From assembly GCA_030544215.1 (NCBI GenBank), contig JARZZO010000009.1, forward strand, positions 54,989,129-55,053,128: a stretch of DNA of 64,000 nucleotides. The letters are read 5' to 3'. The DNA is from Zantedeschia hybrid cultivar. Taxonomy: Eukaryota > Streptophyta > Magnoliopsida > Alismatales > Araceae. The notes beneath the pieces were generated by a model. The model searched no databases, was not told the origin of the DNA, and worked only from the letters and a program-made list of their open reading frames with translations. Each line of letters begins with the position of its first letter. Position 1 is the first letter of the stretch. The position numbers and the translations under genes are program-made. Of the stretch, positions 12,724-24,441 are shown in pieces.

Positions 12724-12974
12724 TCTGTCTCTGAGAGACGATAAGGCTCGGACTTCTTTCTCTCTATTGTTGTTGGTTTTGGCTTGGATGGCTGGACCTT
12801 TCTTTTGTTGCTCCGTGATGAATGTAGATAAATCTACTGTATTTGACTCACGTGGAGCATTTCTTCTATCAAATTTTCCTTTGTTGTTGCTTGGTTCACT
12901 TCTGGATCAGCTCAGAAAATTTTCAACTTCTGATATTACAATATTCAATTTGTCAAAAGATTTGATTTCAATGG

Positions 12975-13748
12975 CTACCAGTCTTTCAAGGACTTCATTT
13001 TCAGATTACCTTTGCATATCACTACTGCATCTTCTTGACATGGTGGTCTTTTGCATTTCATGCTAAGATTCCTCCACCTAGCAATGAATTTGGAAGCATT
13101 TTCATTGTTTTCTTGTTTCACAGTATATAGCTCTGCCAGAGTGATTTCTCTCTTCACCAGATAAAATATGTCTTGAAATTGCTTCTGAAGGTCGGCCCAC
13201 CCTGTAACAGAACCTGGTCGAAGAGAAGAATACCATTCAAATGCGAGTCCAGTTAATGAAGACCCAAAAAATTTCAGCATATAAGATTCATCAGTGGCTA
13301 GGTCTCCCATTGCCCCATTATAATATGCCAAGTGTTCTTTTAAATTTCCTTGGCCATTGAATTTTTCAAACTTGGGCACTTTGGTCATTTTCAGCGGAAG
13401 CCTTTTCATAGCATGATGCACCGGATATGGTACTTTATAGATATCATATACCGTAGAGGTACCTTCCACTCTTTCTGTCAGCTTCATATCAATGAGCTGT
13501 TCTAACATTAGTCTTTGAGCCACAGCAGGATCTGCTGGATTTGGGAAGAAATTAACTCCCTGAACTTCGGAGGCTTGAAATGGCAAATTTGAGATCAAAT
13601 TGTCTTGCAATACTGTTGCAGGAGCAGCTTGACTATTAGATACTTGAATATATGCAGGTGTTTCACTCGTAGGCATTGGCCTAGACGACTGCATGGATAT
13701 ATTTAGAAGATTTTGAGACGGAGGAGGTTGAACTGGAGGGTTAGCCAC
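12975..13748 (-). pseudogene. E1 Gag capsid core
   Basis: The block FFGSSLTGLAFEWYSSLRPG followed by WADLQKQFQDIF and FIARWRNLSMKC matches the retrotransposon Gag domain that packs element RNA into particles. About 100 Gln/Pro/Ser-rich residues precede it. Homology continues past 12975 after the frame change. No start codon can be assigned with confidence because the upstream segment is also broken. Confidence 0.8.
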
Positions 13749-13976
13749 CCGAGGATAAGAGGAAGTTGAAGCACCTCCTTCTTTACCAGCCCATCCTGCC
13801 CCTTACATTTGGGCATCTTTTTCTTTCAATTGCTTTTTCAACAACTCAATTTCTTGCAATAACAACTGAGTTATGCTTGGTTCTGCTTCTTTTTGCTGAT
13901 TGATTTGCTGTGGAAGCTGCTGCTCTGCTGGTGCGGAGAGAGCTTCTCTTGAAGCTTCAATGACATTTGCAGATAG

Positions 13977-14954
13977 CTATGCTTCCTCATCAATGTTTTC
14001 CAATAGGGTAGGAAAATTTAGGGCAACTATGGCTGCCACATGCATTCTTCGGGTAACTAGACCCGGCCTTGAGGCTAAATCTCTGATTTCTTCTGGATCT
14101 TCAGGGAGTACTGCATACTTGTTGATACTATGACATGAATAAATCATCAGGCTTCCTTGGGTGAATTCTGCTGATCTCCTTGCGGAAGGAGGTTTCTGCT
14201 GCAGCCTTTGGAATACAGATGTTTTCGAAGGCTTTTTTGGCTTTTCACTTTCATATTTTTCTCTTGACTTTCTTCTTTTTGGCAACTCAGCATGAGGCAG
14301 CTGCCTTTGAATTGGTTTCCATATTTGCCGCCTGACTGGAAGATTGAGTTTGATTTTTCTTGTACATATTGATTTTCTTGATGTTTGGACACCCAGATTT
14401 GTTTTGCTGGTGGCTCTTGACAATATTTCATCCCATAACAATAAGCTGGTTTGGGATTTCTTTCTTGCTTTTCAGACATCTGAATCTTAGCTTTTTCCTT
14501 TTTCCTTTCTTTCATTTTTCATTCTTTCTCTGTCCATGTCTTCGAAGACCTGGAATGAGTTTTGAACTGGAATATTTGGAACCAGTTGGTCTTTGGAAGT
14601 ATCAACTTTGCTGCCGTCTAGAAAAATCCGCAGGCTTCCAACAAGAATTGATTTTTTGGTCCTAGACCATTGTGTAGAAACTGCCTTTGAATTGAACTGG
14701 GGATTTTGACCCTTTCGGGTATTTCCCCGATATTGTCTTGAAGATGATGCAGCATGACTGTGAAGAGTGCAGCAGCTGACTACTTGTGCTTGAGATTTAT
14801 CAGTTATAATCTCAGGTTGCATGAAGACCACCCCGAGAAAATTCGGAAAACCAAAAACGGGAGGGAAGCTCCCGAATGCCACAGGTACCGCCAGGTAGCC
14901 ATAGCGAGCAGGGTTCTTGACCACCAGAGGGCCGAAGAAAACTTTCGATTCCAT
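13977..14954 (-). pseudogene. E1 Gag N-terminal leader region
   Basis: An ATG at 14954 (minus strand) opens a reading frame about 90 bp inside the primer-binding site, the expected place for the Gag start. It runs to 14487 and resumes in the same frame at 14441-13977 after a stop. Composition is Lys/Glu/Gln-rich with no domain I recognise. Confidence 0.45.
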
Positions 14955-15048
14955 TGAATCTCCTGTAATACAACAAAGAGATAATCAATAACTTCAAAGA
15001 ATAAGTGTTATCCTTATTCTTCCGACGAGAAGATGAAGGGAGGACAGG

Positions 15049-15065
15049 TCCCACCGGGCGTGCCA
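15049..15065 (-). promoter_or_regulatory. E1 primer-binding site
   Basis: On the minus strand TGGCACGCCCGGTGGGA begins 8 nt after the LTR end. It resembles B1's site in position and in its TGGCnnnnnCGGTGGGA form, as expected for the tRNA-primed start of minus-strand DNA. I have not matched it to a particular tRNA. Confidence 0.6.
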
Positions 15066-15073
15066 AAAGAGAT

Positions 15074-15488
15074 TGTCGTACATTTTTTAAGGAAAAAATG
15101 CACTTGATCTTGATTTAGATTTAGATTTAGATTTGTTATTTGTGCGCTTTACCTGACTCAGTCAGATGATTGCGTAGTTCTTCGACCCAATCCCGCTACC
15201 CATAAATGGAATAGCGTTAATTACATCCTCCAAAGAGGAAAAATCCTTGATTAATCGTCGGAAGAATAAAAATAACACCCTTTGAAATAGTATAAGCAAG
15301 ATATACAAGATTGCATTCAAAAAAATGAATGAATTTCAATTTTTATTTGAGAAGAAAAACTCATTTTTTGTTTTTGAGTTGAGTCTGTACAAGACTTGAT
15401 TTATTGATTTTTATTGATGGATAATGATGAAAGACATTTTTTTAGTATTTTTAGATTGATTTATGGAGATGCATTGAAGATTAATCCA
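15074..15488 (-). repeat. E1 5' LTR (415 bp)
   Basis: On the minus strand it begins TGGATTAATC at 15488 and ends in CGACA at 15074, giving TG..CA borders; the inner edge abuts the primer-binding site spacer, the outer edge abuts Copia-1 protease. It is AT-rich with a short TTTAGA repeat near 15115-15135. The partner LTR is outside the window, so the borders rest on these neighbours only. Confidence 0.65.
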
Positions 15489-16384
15489 GTATCTAATACC
15501 CATGATGTATAATCTATAATTGACAAGTTTACATCTATCATATAGATACCTGAAGCACCCTGCTGCTTCACAGTTCCTTGAGCTTTGTCCTTGAGGTATT
15601 CTTTACAATTTCTCTTCCAGTGGCCCTTCTGATGACAGTAGAAGTAGTCACCCTTCTCTGCACTCTTGCCTTTGTGCTTTTTGACAACCTTCGGCTTCTT
15701 TTGATTCTTACCTTTGCCTTTCCTAAAGGCTTGGACTGTTAGTCTTTTCCTACCGGTCATACCAACCATAATGACTTGGGGTTTATCCTTCACGAGGTTC
15801 CCCTCTGTAGTCTTCAGCATGTTTAGTAATTCAGCCAAAGTAGTCTGGATCTTGTTGATGTTAAAGTTAACAATGAACTGAGCATATGATTGTGGAAGTG
15901 AAGATAACATAAGGTCAGTATGTATCTCCTTAAGGAATGATACCCCAAGAGCATCTAGCCTCTCCACCCATTCAATCATCTTCAGCACATGAGTCTGTAC
16001 TGAAGATCCCTCTGCCATCTGAGCCTTGAACAGATTCTTAGATATCTCATATGTTTCGATCCTACTCTGCTCACCAAATAGCTCCTTCAAATAGAGCATG
16101 ATGGATCTAGCATCCATCTCCTCATGCTGTCTCTGCAACTCATTGCTCATAGAGGCCAGTATGTAGCATTGGGCCATGGTGGAATCTTCCTTCCATTTTT
16201 CATAAGTCAGCATGTCCTCCTCTGGGGCGTCTAATGATGGTTTAGTAGGAGGTTCATCATCCAGGACATAAGCAATTTGATCAGACTTGAGGACAATCTT
16301 CAGGTTCCTGAGCCAATCTGAGTAGTTTGGGCCTACCAAACGATTGGCATCCAGTACGCCATGCAACGGGTTAGGGTGCGACAA
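15489..16384 (-). pseudogene. Copia-1 Gag plus start of protease
   Basis: About 298 codons are open. The N-terminal half has the copia Gag pattern (YSDWLRNLKIVL ... TYEKWKEDSTMAQCYI ... MLYLKELFGEQ), followed by a basic stretch and a zinc knuckle. The first Cys of the CCHC knuckle has become Tyr (YFYCHQKGHWKRNC; Copia-2 has CFYC). The protease start YTSWVLDTG is present, and E1 interrupts right after it. The expected ATG is TTG here: Copia-2 has ATG at the equivalent place. The coding part is unbroken but lacks a normal start and its downstream half. Confidence 0.85.
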
Positions 16385-17927
16385 TTTAGCCTACAGGAGA
16401 TAATCAAATTACATTTAGCAGATATTTAGTCATTAATTAAAAAAAAGATATGGACTTTGTTTATCTAGTTTTATTTTCACTAAATAACCTTTAGGTATAC
16501 AGAACCGGAGATGCCGACAGTCTCCTAGCGGGGATCAGAATCTCCAAGAGTAACAGTATAACCTCGGGTAAACACATAGTATTATATTGTTTTCTTAGAG
16601 CAACCATCTCATGGTAATTGCAACTCCTTGCAATATCCGATCATATTTCAGCTCCCAGGTTCTTAATGGTCCCGGATAAACATAGTAGACCATTATCCCC
16701 GGTTTAAGCTTTACCATCAATATCCGATCATATTTCGGCTCTCAGGTTGTTAATTTATTTGATTCATAATCAAAAGAAAACAAACGCATCACATACATGT
16801 CATTGGTGTGGTCATAGATAGCACTGTGGTTTGACTTGAGCCAGACAATCAAACACACATACACATAATATATCAATTATACCATGAGTGCGCAAACTCA
16901 TAGGCTTAATGAACTCTTTCATATCCTTCTTAGTTGCAATTGTGGATCATCCTCGCTCCACACTCAGCCGCATCGATCAAATCATATCATAAATTCTCAA
17001 TTACATGATAATTTAAAAAGAGGAAGCCTTATGCCGCGTACATCAGGGAGGGAGGTAGAGATACAATAGAATATAAGAGAGAGAGGGGTTCGTGGACCTC
17101 TATTCATTAACAAATAATAAACTACGCAATCACACATTGTTGATCCACATCCACAAGCTAAATATTAAGTGCTAATCCATGACCACCATGTAGTTTTTAA
17201 TTAAACAAACCACACATGTAGTGTACATCACATGGCTTAATAGTTTTTTTTGTAAATATTTAATTTTGGTTTCATAAACCAGAGACCAAACGGAAATTGG
17301 ATTTGAATTTTCAAAAAATTTCATTAAATTAATCATGCTAATTTAAATCAAAATTTAAACAAACAATCAATGTACATCACAATAAATGTGTAGAAACTCC
17401 ATATTGACAAATTTATAATATTCCATGCTTGTTAAGTTTACAGTCATTACAAAAAAAAATTAATTTAACAATTAAATTAAGCTTTTAACATTCTTTAATC
17501 TAACAATTAGATTAAATTACTATTTAACAACATTTGTTAAAATTCCCCATAATTTATAAATCTATTTACTGGCCCCTTAATAATTATCAAACATAATTTA
17601 ATTAAATTAAAAATCTAATTTTAAATTTAAATGAAATTCTATAATTTAAAGTGGGTCAGTAAATGGATTAAAAAAAAATTATGGGCTAAAGGGGGTTGAC
17701 GAACCAGGGCCCGACTTGGTCTCCCCCCCCTTCCCTGCCTGACGCAGCTAGGGTTTTCCCTAGCTGCATTGCCGGCGGGAAGGGGGCGGCGCCCACCCGT
17801 CGGCGACCTGCCCCGCAGGGGCCGGCCAGCTGGGGCCGGCATTGGGGAAGACTGCCCGGCGGCTTGGGGTCCCGGCGACGGCACCAGTGATCTGGTTGCT
17901 GGCGGTCTCCCCCCCCTCCCCGCCCCG

Positions 17928-17977
<50 letters not shown>

Positions 17978-18355
17978 TTTTGTAATTTCTACAACCCGCC
18001 CCCCACCCCCTTTCTAAACGCAGGAGAAGAGGAAGGAGAGGGGTTGGCCGGCCGCCCCATCCGGCACCAACCACGAGATTGTTGGCGACCGGTGACCCCA
18101 CAGTGGGGATCCTTTGAGCCGGCGATCCTTCCGCAACACTTGGGGTGCCCGTAGAGATGCCGATTTGTATCCGTTCTTCGTCAGACGAAGAACACAAAAC
18201 GCATACAGAAAACAAACCATTTTAATGCAATAATTTACTGCAAATTAACCATGTTCATCTAATGAACATCGTTCATCCAATTAAAATCAAAACATAGCAT
18301 GAAGTAAATTATAAAACTGCCGATCTAGAGTCCAAACGGGAAGAACATAGTGGAA
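16385..18355 (-). other. Copia-1 long untranslated leader (about 2 kb)
   Basis: The stretch between primer-binding site and gag has no supported gene. A direct repeat of about 35 bp (CAATATCCGATCATATTT..) occurs at 16631 and 16718. A GC-rich island at 17690-18130 includes a run of 50 C at 17928-17977. On the minus strand a pyrimidine-then-CTGTAG/G sequence just before gag (about 16393) looks like a 3' splice site and is kept in Copia-2 (about 63911), so the leader may be an intron. That is inference. Confidence 0.5.
17928..17977. repeat. Poly-C run of 50 bases
   Basis: An uninterrupted C homopolymer sits in a GC-rich patch of the Copia-1 leader. Exact length in such runs is unreliable in most sequencing data. 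Confidence 0.9.
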
Positions 18356-18371
18356 CCTGGCTCTAATACCA
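18356..18371 (-). promoter_or_regulatory. Copia-1 primer-binding site (initiator tRNA-Met type)
   Basis: The minus strand reads TGGTATTAGAGCCAGG, one change from the canonical TGGTATCAGAGC complementary to the 3' end of initiator tRNA-Met. It lies one base inside the LTR end inferred by aligning with the Copia-2 LTR. Confidence 0.85.
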
Positions 18372-18372
18372 C

Positions 18373-18577
18373 TTTTGGGTTCTCTATATCCGGATCCGAC
18401 CAAAACGCAGCGGATAAAATTATATTCAGGATCGGATCCATCTCGTTTCGATCAACGAAAACTTAAAGTGGTAAATCGTATTTACCTTGCGCGGATTCGA
18501 ATCCACATTCATTCTTAGGTTCTTTCGGAGAGATGCCGCAAGCCGCGCAGGTGCCCAGCTTCTAGCGGTATCTACGC
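18373..18577 (-). repeat. Copia-1 5' LTR fragment
   Basis: This aligns closely with 58642-58850 of the Copia-2 3' LTR: shared blocks include CCGACCxAAACGCAGCGG, TTACCTTGCGCGGATTCGAA and CTAGCGGTATC. The rest of the LTR is displaced beyond the A2 insertion. Confidence 0.85.
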
Positions 18578-19295
18578 TGTAAGGACTGAGATTTCGGGTA
18601 CAGTTATTGCGTCGATCTTGGAGCTAGACCCCTTGGTTTGGGCTTCAGTGGGTTTGGGACGTGCCTTCTAAAAGACGTCTGGGGTGCACGACACCATTTT
18701 GATAGCTCGTTGTTGCGCTACGTAGGTGGGCGTTGGGGCACGTATATACGGCCCCGGTCATGTTGTCTGAATGGCGTCTTGGATGGATGACGCGATTCAG
18801 ACATTCTGCCAGAGTACGACCCCATCCTGTAGCCTGAATGGCGTCGGTTGTGAACGACGTGATTTCACCTGTTTCAGTTTGTTGCCCCGAGCCTTCACTC
18901 CTTTCTCTCATTCTCTCCTTCTCACTCTCTCTCTTCCCTCTCTCCGATCCCCTTCGTTTCCCCCTTTCCTTTTCCCTTCCTCTTCTTCCTCTTCCACTAC
19001 TCCAACACCTCTCACCACTTCCATCACCACCTCCTCCACGGCACTTCATTCTCCGGATGGCGGCCGACGTCCCGGCGGAGTGATGGCGTACACAGCGGTA
19101 GTGGCAGTAGTTTGCGGTGCGGCAGTTCGACGGCACGGAGCTAAGAGGAGTTCAAGTGACCGGTACGAGGATGATATTCATTGCATTTGTTTAAAATAAT
19201 GTTTTCCCCCGCTTTAAAACATGTATTGTGTATGGAGGTTTTTGGGTAGAAAAGCATATTCTAAGGGGTTTTTTATGAAAATAGGCATTTTTGTG
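18578..19295 (+). repeat. A2 5' LTR, left part
   Basis: It starts TGTAAGGACTGAG and aligns with the A2 3' LTR from 52389. It holds three 22-bp dyad cores (18674, 18773, 18840) and a CT-rich tract at about 18890-19030. It ends at the 5-bp duplication TTGTG (19291-19295) where A1 is inserted; the A2 3' LTR reads on without interruption at the same place near 53115. Confidence 0.88.
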
Positions 19296-20790
19296 TGTAA
19301 GGATTCAGGATTCGGGTTCAGTTATCAGGTCGGTTTCGGGCTGGACCCCCTGGTTTGGGCCCTGATGAGTTTGGGGTGTGCCTACTAAACGACGTCTAGG
19401 ATGCACGACACCTTTCGTATGGCGTCTTGCTGTGTGGACGCCATTTAGCTGGGTTGCTGTTGTACCATGTGGGTGCCACGTGGGCTGGCTTTGGGCCGCG
19501 AGAGTACGGCCCCGGTCTTGTCGTCTGAACGGCGTCCTTGATGGACGACGCCATTCAGAGTACGACCCTGGTTTGTCAGAGTACGGCCCATCATGTCAGC
19601 TGATAGGCGTCTGTCTCGCACGACGCGTTTTAACCTGTTTCAGTTTGACCCTGCGAGCCTTTCCTCCTTTCACTTATTCTCTCCTTCTCACTCTCTCTCT
19701 TCCCTCTCTCCGACCCCCTCCAATCCCTCCTTCCCTTTCCCTTCCCTTTCTTCCTCTTCCACCGCTCCAACACCTCTCTACCTGTCACCACTACCACCAC
19801 CACTTCCTCCGCGACACTTCATTCTCCGGGCGGCGGCGGACGTCCCGACGTAGTGACGGTGTCCCAGGCGGTACCGGCGGCAGTTTGCGGTGCGGCGGTT
19901 TGGCGGACAGAGCCAGGAGGAGTTCAAGTAACCGGTAGGGGGACGAACCTTGCATGTAATGTGGTTGTTTCATCCATGTTTCTCGCTTTAAAGCATGATA
20001 CACGTATGGGGTTTTGGGTAGAATAAGCATGTTAAGGGGTTTTTAAGGAAAATGGTTGTTTTTATGAAATGGGGATTAGTGGGTTTCACATGGTGAATTG
20101 GTTTCCCCTTTTCATTTCCTACTCTTGGGTATTTCTGGGGTAATCTTGGGGTAAAGGTAACCCTCGGGTTGAGCTGCAGGAACCGGGTTTCTAGCTCTAA
20201 GTGACGTCGCGCTCGGACGACGCCATTTAAAATGGTGATGGGCCAGCACGATGCCATTTAGGCAGAATTGTTCCAGAAGCGGTTTATGTTAGAATAGAGT
20301 TCTGTGTTGAATGGCGTCTAGGGACAACGACGCCTTTCAAAAGGTGGCTTCCCAGGACGACGCGTTTTAAGTGAAATCACCCCATAGTCTGTCTCTGCTT
20401 CTGTCGCTAATAGGCGACTAGGGACAACGACGCGTTTTCAAAGATGACGACTAGGCACGACGCCTTTTAGGCCATATTCTGAGGCCGAGTTTATATGAAC
20501 CAGTTTAGGATGCTTGAATGGCGTCGGCCACGGGCGACGCGATTCAAGACAGAATCACACTAACTCATGATATTAATATGTGCTTACATTGTTAGATAGT
20601 TCAATCAAGTGCATGCTTTAAATCATACATCGAGGCCGATGATTTCTGTATGATCGGGATCGCATCGTGTGTGCTTGTGGTTATACGATTGTGGAGCTGG
20701 AACAATTGTGGTTTGCGTTTGTCACCTTGTGCCGATGTGGGAGGGCCATGGTGTCTGTGTGGCAATGTTGCCGTACCGGTGTGGGAGGGG
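19296..20790 (+). repeat. A1 LTR 1, left part
   Basis: It begins TGTAAGGATTCAGG. It carries about 13 dyad cores (first at 19391, last at 20520) and a CT-rich tract at 19655-19770. The cut at 20790 falls inside GTGGGAGGGG; the intact copies continue there with TACATGTTG, which reappears after B1 at 39582. Confidence 0.9.
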
Positions 20791-22154
20791 TGTAGACACG
20801 CTAATTTTGACATCATTTTGAGTAAATTTCATATCATATAATAATGCCTTAGAATGGTCTGATATTTAATCATTGGTTAATTTTTATTGATCTTTTTAAG
20901 TTAATTATCTGAATAGTGTTGGGTCAGACATATATGATTTAAGTTAATTAATTAAATTGATTTTAACTCAAATTTCAGTTAAAATATGAAGAAGTCTAAA
21001 AGACGTCGACATGTGTGGACGCCGTTTAGAGTTTATTCTTATTTTGACGTTTAAATTTGAATTTTAATTAATTGATTAATTAGCTAAAAGTCGTCTGCCA
21101 GGCACGACGCGTTTTAGGTTTCCTAAGTTATTTCTACTTTTCTTCCGGATGTTTATCCTTATCTTAATTAATATAAAAGGCGTCTATCATGGGCGACGCT
21201 TTTTATCTAATTACAGATAAAGATAAACTTTTTCCGGATGTTTATCTTTATCTTAATCAATCTGAAAGACGTCTTTATTGAGCGACGCATTTTAGATAAT
21301 TACAGATAAAGATGAATTAATCAGTATTTATCTATTGGTTAAGATGGATAAATCTCAAAATTTCTTCGTGTAAATCCGCGGACGCAGAAGAAGTCTATAA
21401 ATACCCTACCTCTTGAATGGGTGACAGAGTTAGTGATCGAAGTGATTGAAGTGATATCAAAGTGATAATTGATTGAAGATCGAAGCGACGACGTCCAAAC
21501 GCTGAAGTGCTGCTGTTTCCAGAAGTCGGCGTCCAGTCTTCATCCTTCTTCATCCAATCAAGACCAAGGCTTTCCAGGGGCCATCCATCATTAAACTTTC
21601 AATTCAATTTCTGCATTCCTTTTAACATTTTCACTCCATTAATCTTACATTCTTCATCATCATTCCATGCAACACACAACACTAGCATCATTTTCAAAAC
21701 CAATTTAAAGGGGTTTCAAAGACTATCCCAACAAGTGAGTTCTCATGTTCAGTTGCATGTTTAAAACTTTGTTTAGAATGGATACTACTTTTACCTAAGT
21801 TCTCATTGTTTTGTTATTTCTTTTCTATTTCTTGTAAGATACGAAGAAGAATCAAGGGGAGGAAATCAACAAGCAAACAACAAAGACTCTGGAGGATCCT
21901 CAACTTCAACAGCAATCAAAGTAAGAACAAAGACAAGAAAGGGCTCTCTTTCTTCAGCCGGCTGAAGGAGGGGAACCAAGAGCTCAACAATCTCCCACAT
22001 CCAAACAGGTAGGCGATCAAACTCTTTCTTTTGGAACTTTTAAGTCAAAAGTTTCTGGCGATCACTTAACTTAGTTTCTTTTAATAGGTTTTATTTTGCA
22101 CTTAAACAACATAGATTTTTCATGATAATCACACACTCATTTTAAGTACTCACA
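20791..22154 (+). repeat. B1 5' LTR (1364 bp)
   Basis: TG..CA borders, a 3' LTR partner and flanking target duplication fix the ends. Four dyad cores lie at 21002, 21090, 21179 and 21268, each with TAAAA/TTTTA-type outer arms. The LTR repeats the words CCGGATGTTTATC and AGATAAAGAT between dyads. Confidence 0.95.
21396..21403 (+). promoter_or_regulatory. B1 5' LTR TATA box
   Basis: TATAAATA lies in the middle of the LTR, with the identical box at 38816-38823 in the 3' LTR. Position and sequence fit the promoter that starts the genomic RNA some 25-35 bp downstream. No start site is demonstrated. Confidence 0.6.
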
Positions 22155-22161
22155 GCTTTTT

Positions 22162-22178
22162 TGGCGATCACGGTGGGA
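22162..22178 (+). promoter_or_regulatory. B1 primer-binding site
   Basis: TGGCGATCACGGTGGGA begins 7 nt after the 5' LTR, the same arrangement as in E1. It is the expected tRNA annealing site; I did not match it to a particular tRNA. Confidence 0.6.
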
Positions 22179-23184
22179 TTTGGTCTTACCATCTTTTAGT
22201 TCTTTGTTCTAGCTGTTATCAATCGGGCACCCACGGTGCGCCACTTGTGTCTTTCGACATGTCCTCACCAATTGGTGAGTGTTTTTAGTTTAATTAATTT
22301 CCTACGTGCACCACGTGCACACCCTTGCGGCAAGATCTTGCCCTCCCCGTTGATTAGTTGAAAAGCTATTTTTTGTGATGAAATGTTGTGTGATTGACTG
22401 ATATTTTAGTTGTTTAGTTGGTAAAATCATCCTGTTAAAACCTGAAACAAAAAAATCTTTTGCATGAGCTGATTATTTATCGTGTTTATCCTGTTTGAGG
22501 GGGAATCAATCTAGAAATTCCTTCTGGAAAACTGAACATGCGACTTAAAAAGCGTCTAGGATAAGCGATGCGTTTCAAACTGCGTCGGTTAACCCAGACG
22601 CCTTTCAGTAGCATTTCTTTATTGTCTGCTATCTGAGCTTCTGCGAAAAATTAAGGCTCTGTTTTAATAGCGTCGACCTAGCACGACACGATTCAGACAG
22701 TTTCTTATTTCTTCTTCAGTTCTCAGATTTTTGTGATATGTGTGCTAATTATCCATTATGTATTAAGCATTAGAGGCCATCCAGGCTACAGGTCATACGC
22801 ATTGAGGCTAACACCCTCCTTTTCTTAGGAACACTCTTCTTGACGTCATCAACTCTCTCTGATTGGGTCGGTCCCTCGATCAGACTAGAGTAGTTGGCGT
22901 TAAGGCCTCCGTAAGTCCCCAAAATCAAGGTACTCCTCCTTGATCATCGGGCTGGTTGTACCAGTTGAAGTCCCGGTTAGATTCCATAAACGTTGTGAGA
23001 GAAAGCCATAGAATATAACGGTGGACATTGAATTGAAACTAGGATCCCAGCCCTTGAGCGAATTTGCGGTTTAATTAAATCCAAATAACTCAACAAGGAA
23101 TCTTAAAATCACGCTAAACATCCACTTGTTTGTTTAAATCTCAGTACAACTTGTTTGCCAATCCTTGAAAAAGAATCTAACATC
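22179..23184 (+). other. B1 untranslated leader
   Basis: No gene is supported in this 1-kb stretch. It contains a dyad pair at 22551-22602 and a single dyad at 22669-22690. Confidence 0.6.
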
Positions 23185-24441
23185 ATGCTGCTCCGATCGG
23201 GCAGAGACTTGAGCGTGGCTCCAGATGCCATGATCAACTACGAGGGAGATGCTAATGCCCCTCGCGATTCTGATTACAATTTTGAGAGCGGGAGAGATGC
23301 TGATGCCTCCCGTAATTCTGTCCCTGTTCCAGTTCGACATGATGGGATTGTCCGAACCCCTCTTTTTCATCCACATGAGCAATATTCTGATCCTCCCCCG
23401 TATGAGTATGAGGTTCCCAATCCCATTTTCGAGGGAGACAAGAATCAGAATGATCCCTCGTCTTCTGATCCTTCGGATCTTGTAAATGCTTTGGGAGTTC
23501 TTGCCTCCCGCCTGGATCCTCAGCAGTTCGAGGCGATCCAGTCCATTCTGAAGGGGAAGGCACCCATGCAGCCTGCCGAGCCGAACCCTGCGGCTCCCCC
23601 TGCCATCCCTCAGCAACCTCCTCATCATCCCCCCTACATTCATCAGGCCATGGAAGGCCTCCATATCACTTCTCGGCCAGCTGGGCCGCAACTTTCATCT
23701 TCCAGGCAACCGGCCAGACCGCTGACGCCCACTTACCAAAATGCCCTCGGGCATGGCGGAAGCTCTGCCGGGCCTCCTCTTTACTGTCCTCCTTGTCCGA
23801 CGTACTCTAGGCAACAGGCCTATCAAGTACCTCCACCTCCTCCTCCTCCCCAGGCTGATTCGACAACGCAAGCGTTGCTGGCTAAAATGGAGCGCATGGA
23901 CGAACAATTCAACAACCTCCAGAAGATGATGGGGGTCAAAGCTGCACCGGAAATCAACTTACCAAGCTTGCCAGTGTTCCACCTGCCACCCTCCGAGATG
24001 CCAGTGTACCGGAGGTACAACGGTACTGGTAACCCCTTCACCCACTTGAAGGAGTTCATGTACGAATCATCCTTCTGGCAAAACGACAAGAGGTCGTTGG
24101 CCTTTTTGTTCAGGAAATCTTTAGAGGGACCAGCCCTCGAGTGGTTATTTTCCTTAGAACCCTCCGAAGTAGAGGACTATGGTATCGTTTCCCGAAAATT
24201 CATTCAACGATACCAGGACAGAGTTGCCCCCTCCCTGTCCATCACTGACCTAATAGCAGAGAAGATGAAACCCGATGAAGAGTTCGTCAGTTTTACCGAC
24301 AGATGGCGAGGCTTGGCCGAGAAAGTAAAAGATCACTTGTCCGAGTCGGAGCAAGTGAAGATGCTGATTTCCAATGCCACGCCACTAGTTCAAGCTAGTC
24401 CTCTCCCTGCACAATCTGACCAGCATGGCAGAGCTCTATGA
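23185..24441 (+). pseudogene. B1 Gag, N-terminal part and capsid core
   Basis: I choose the ATG at 23185, the first in frame. About 250 residues of Pro/Asp/Gln-rich leader precede a retrotransposon Gag core (NPFTHLKEFMYES, GPALEWLFSLEP, FTDRWRGLAEKV). Gag forms the particle that packages element RNA. A 1-nt frameshift near 24385 makes this frame end early at 24441, and homology goes on in the next frame (24395 onward). The rest of Gag is therefore the following entry. Confidence 0.85.

Larger units (their letters stand above)
1..15488 (-). mobile_element. E1: Tat-like Ty3/gypsy LTR retrotransposon (3' end off window)
   Basis: Read on the minus strand the order is 5' LTR (15488-15074), primer-binding site, gag, protease, reverse transcriptase, RNase H, second RNase H, integrase, a repeat-rich spacer and an antisense spliced gene; the 3' LTR lies left of position 1. 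Domain order and the second RNase H place it in the Tat branch of Ty3/gypsy. From 12723 to 6220 the coding region stays in one frame broken only by stop codons, so it is recognisable but dead. The right border falls exactly where homology to Copia-1 protease begins, with TG (minus strand) at the LTR edge, so I infer insertion into Copia-1 with GTATC (15489-15493) as the likely target site. The other flank is needed to confirm that. Confidence 0.88.
15489..18577 (-). mobile_element. Copia-1: Ty1/copia element split by E1 and A2
   Basis: Visible parts on the minus strand are a 205-bp stub of the 5' LTR (18577-18373), primer-binding site, a long leader, gag and the first codons of protease. The same family occurs as Copia-2 at the right end of the window. 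The left break is the E1 insertion; the right break is the A2 insertion (LTR TG at 18578, target bases probably TACGC at 18573-18577). It is the oldest visible layer of the nest. Confidence 0.85.

Noticed and set aside
17760..18215. Gly- and Pro-rich open frames on both strands around the C run
   Set aside because: Caused by the homopolymer and GC-rich composition; no start context, domain or support from the related Copia-2.
19391..20541. CRISPR-like appearance of short conserved arms with variable 10-nt inserts
   Set aside because: The sequence is clearly plant nuclear transposon DNA, the inserts are far too short for spacers, the arms are inverted rather than direct repeats, and no cas genes are present.
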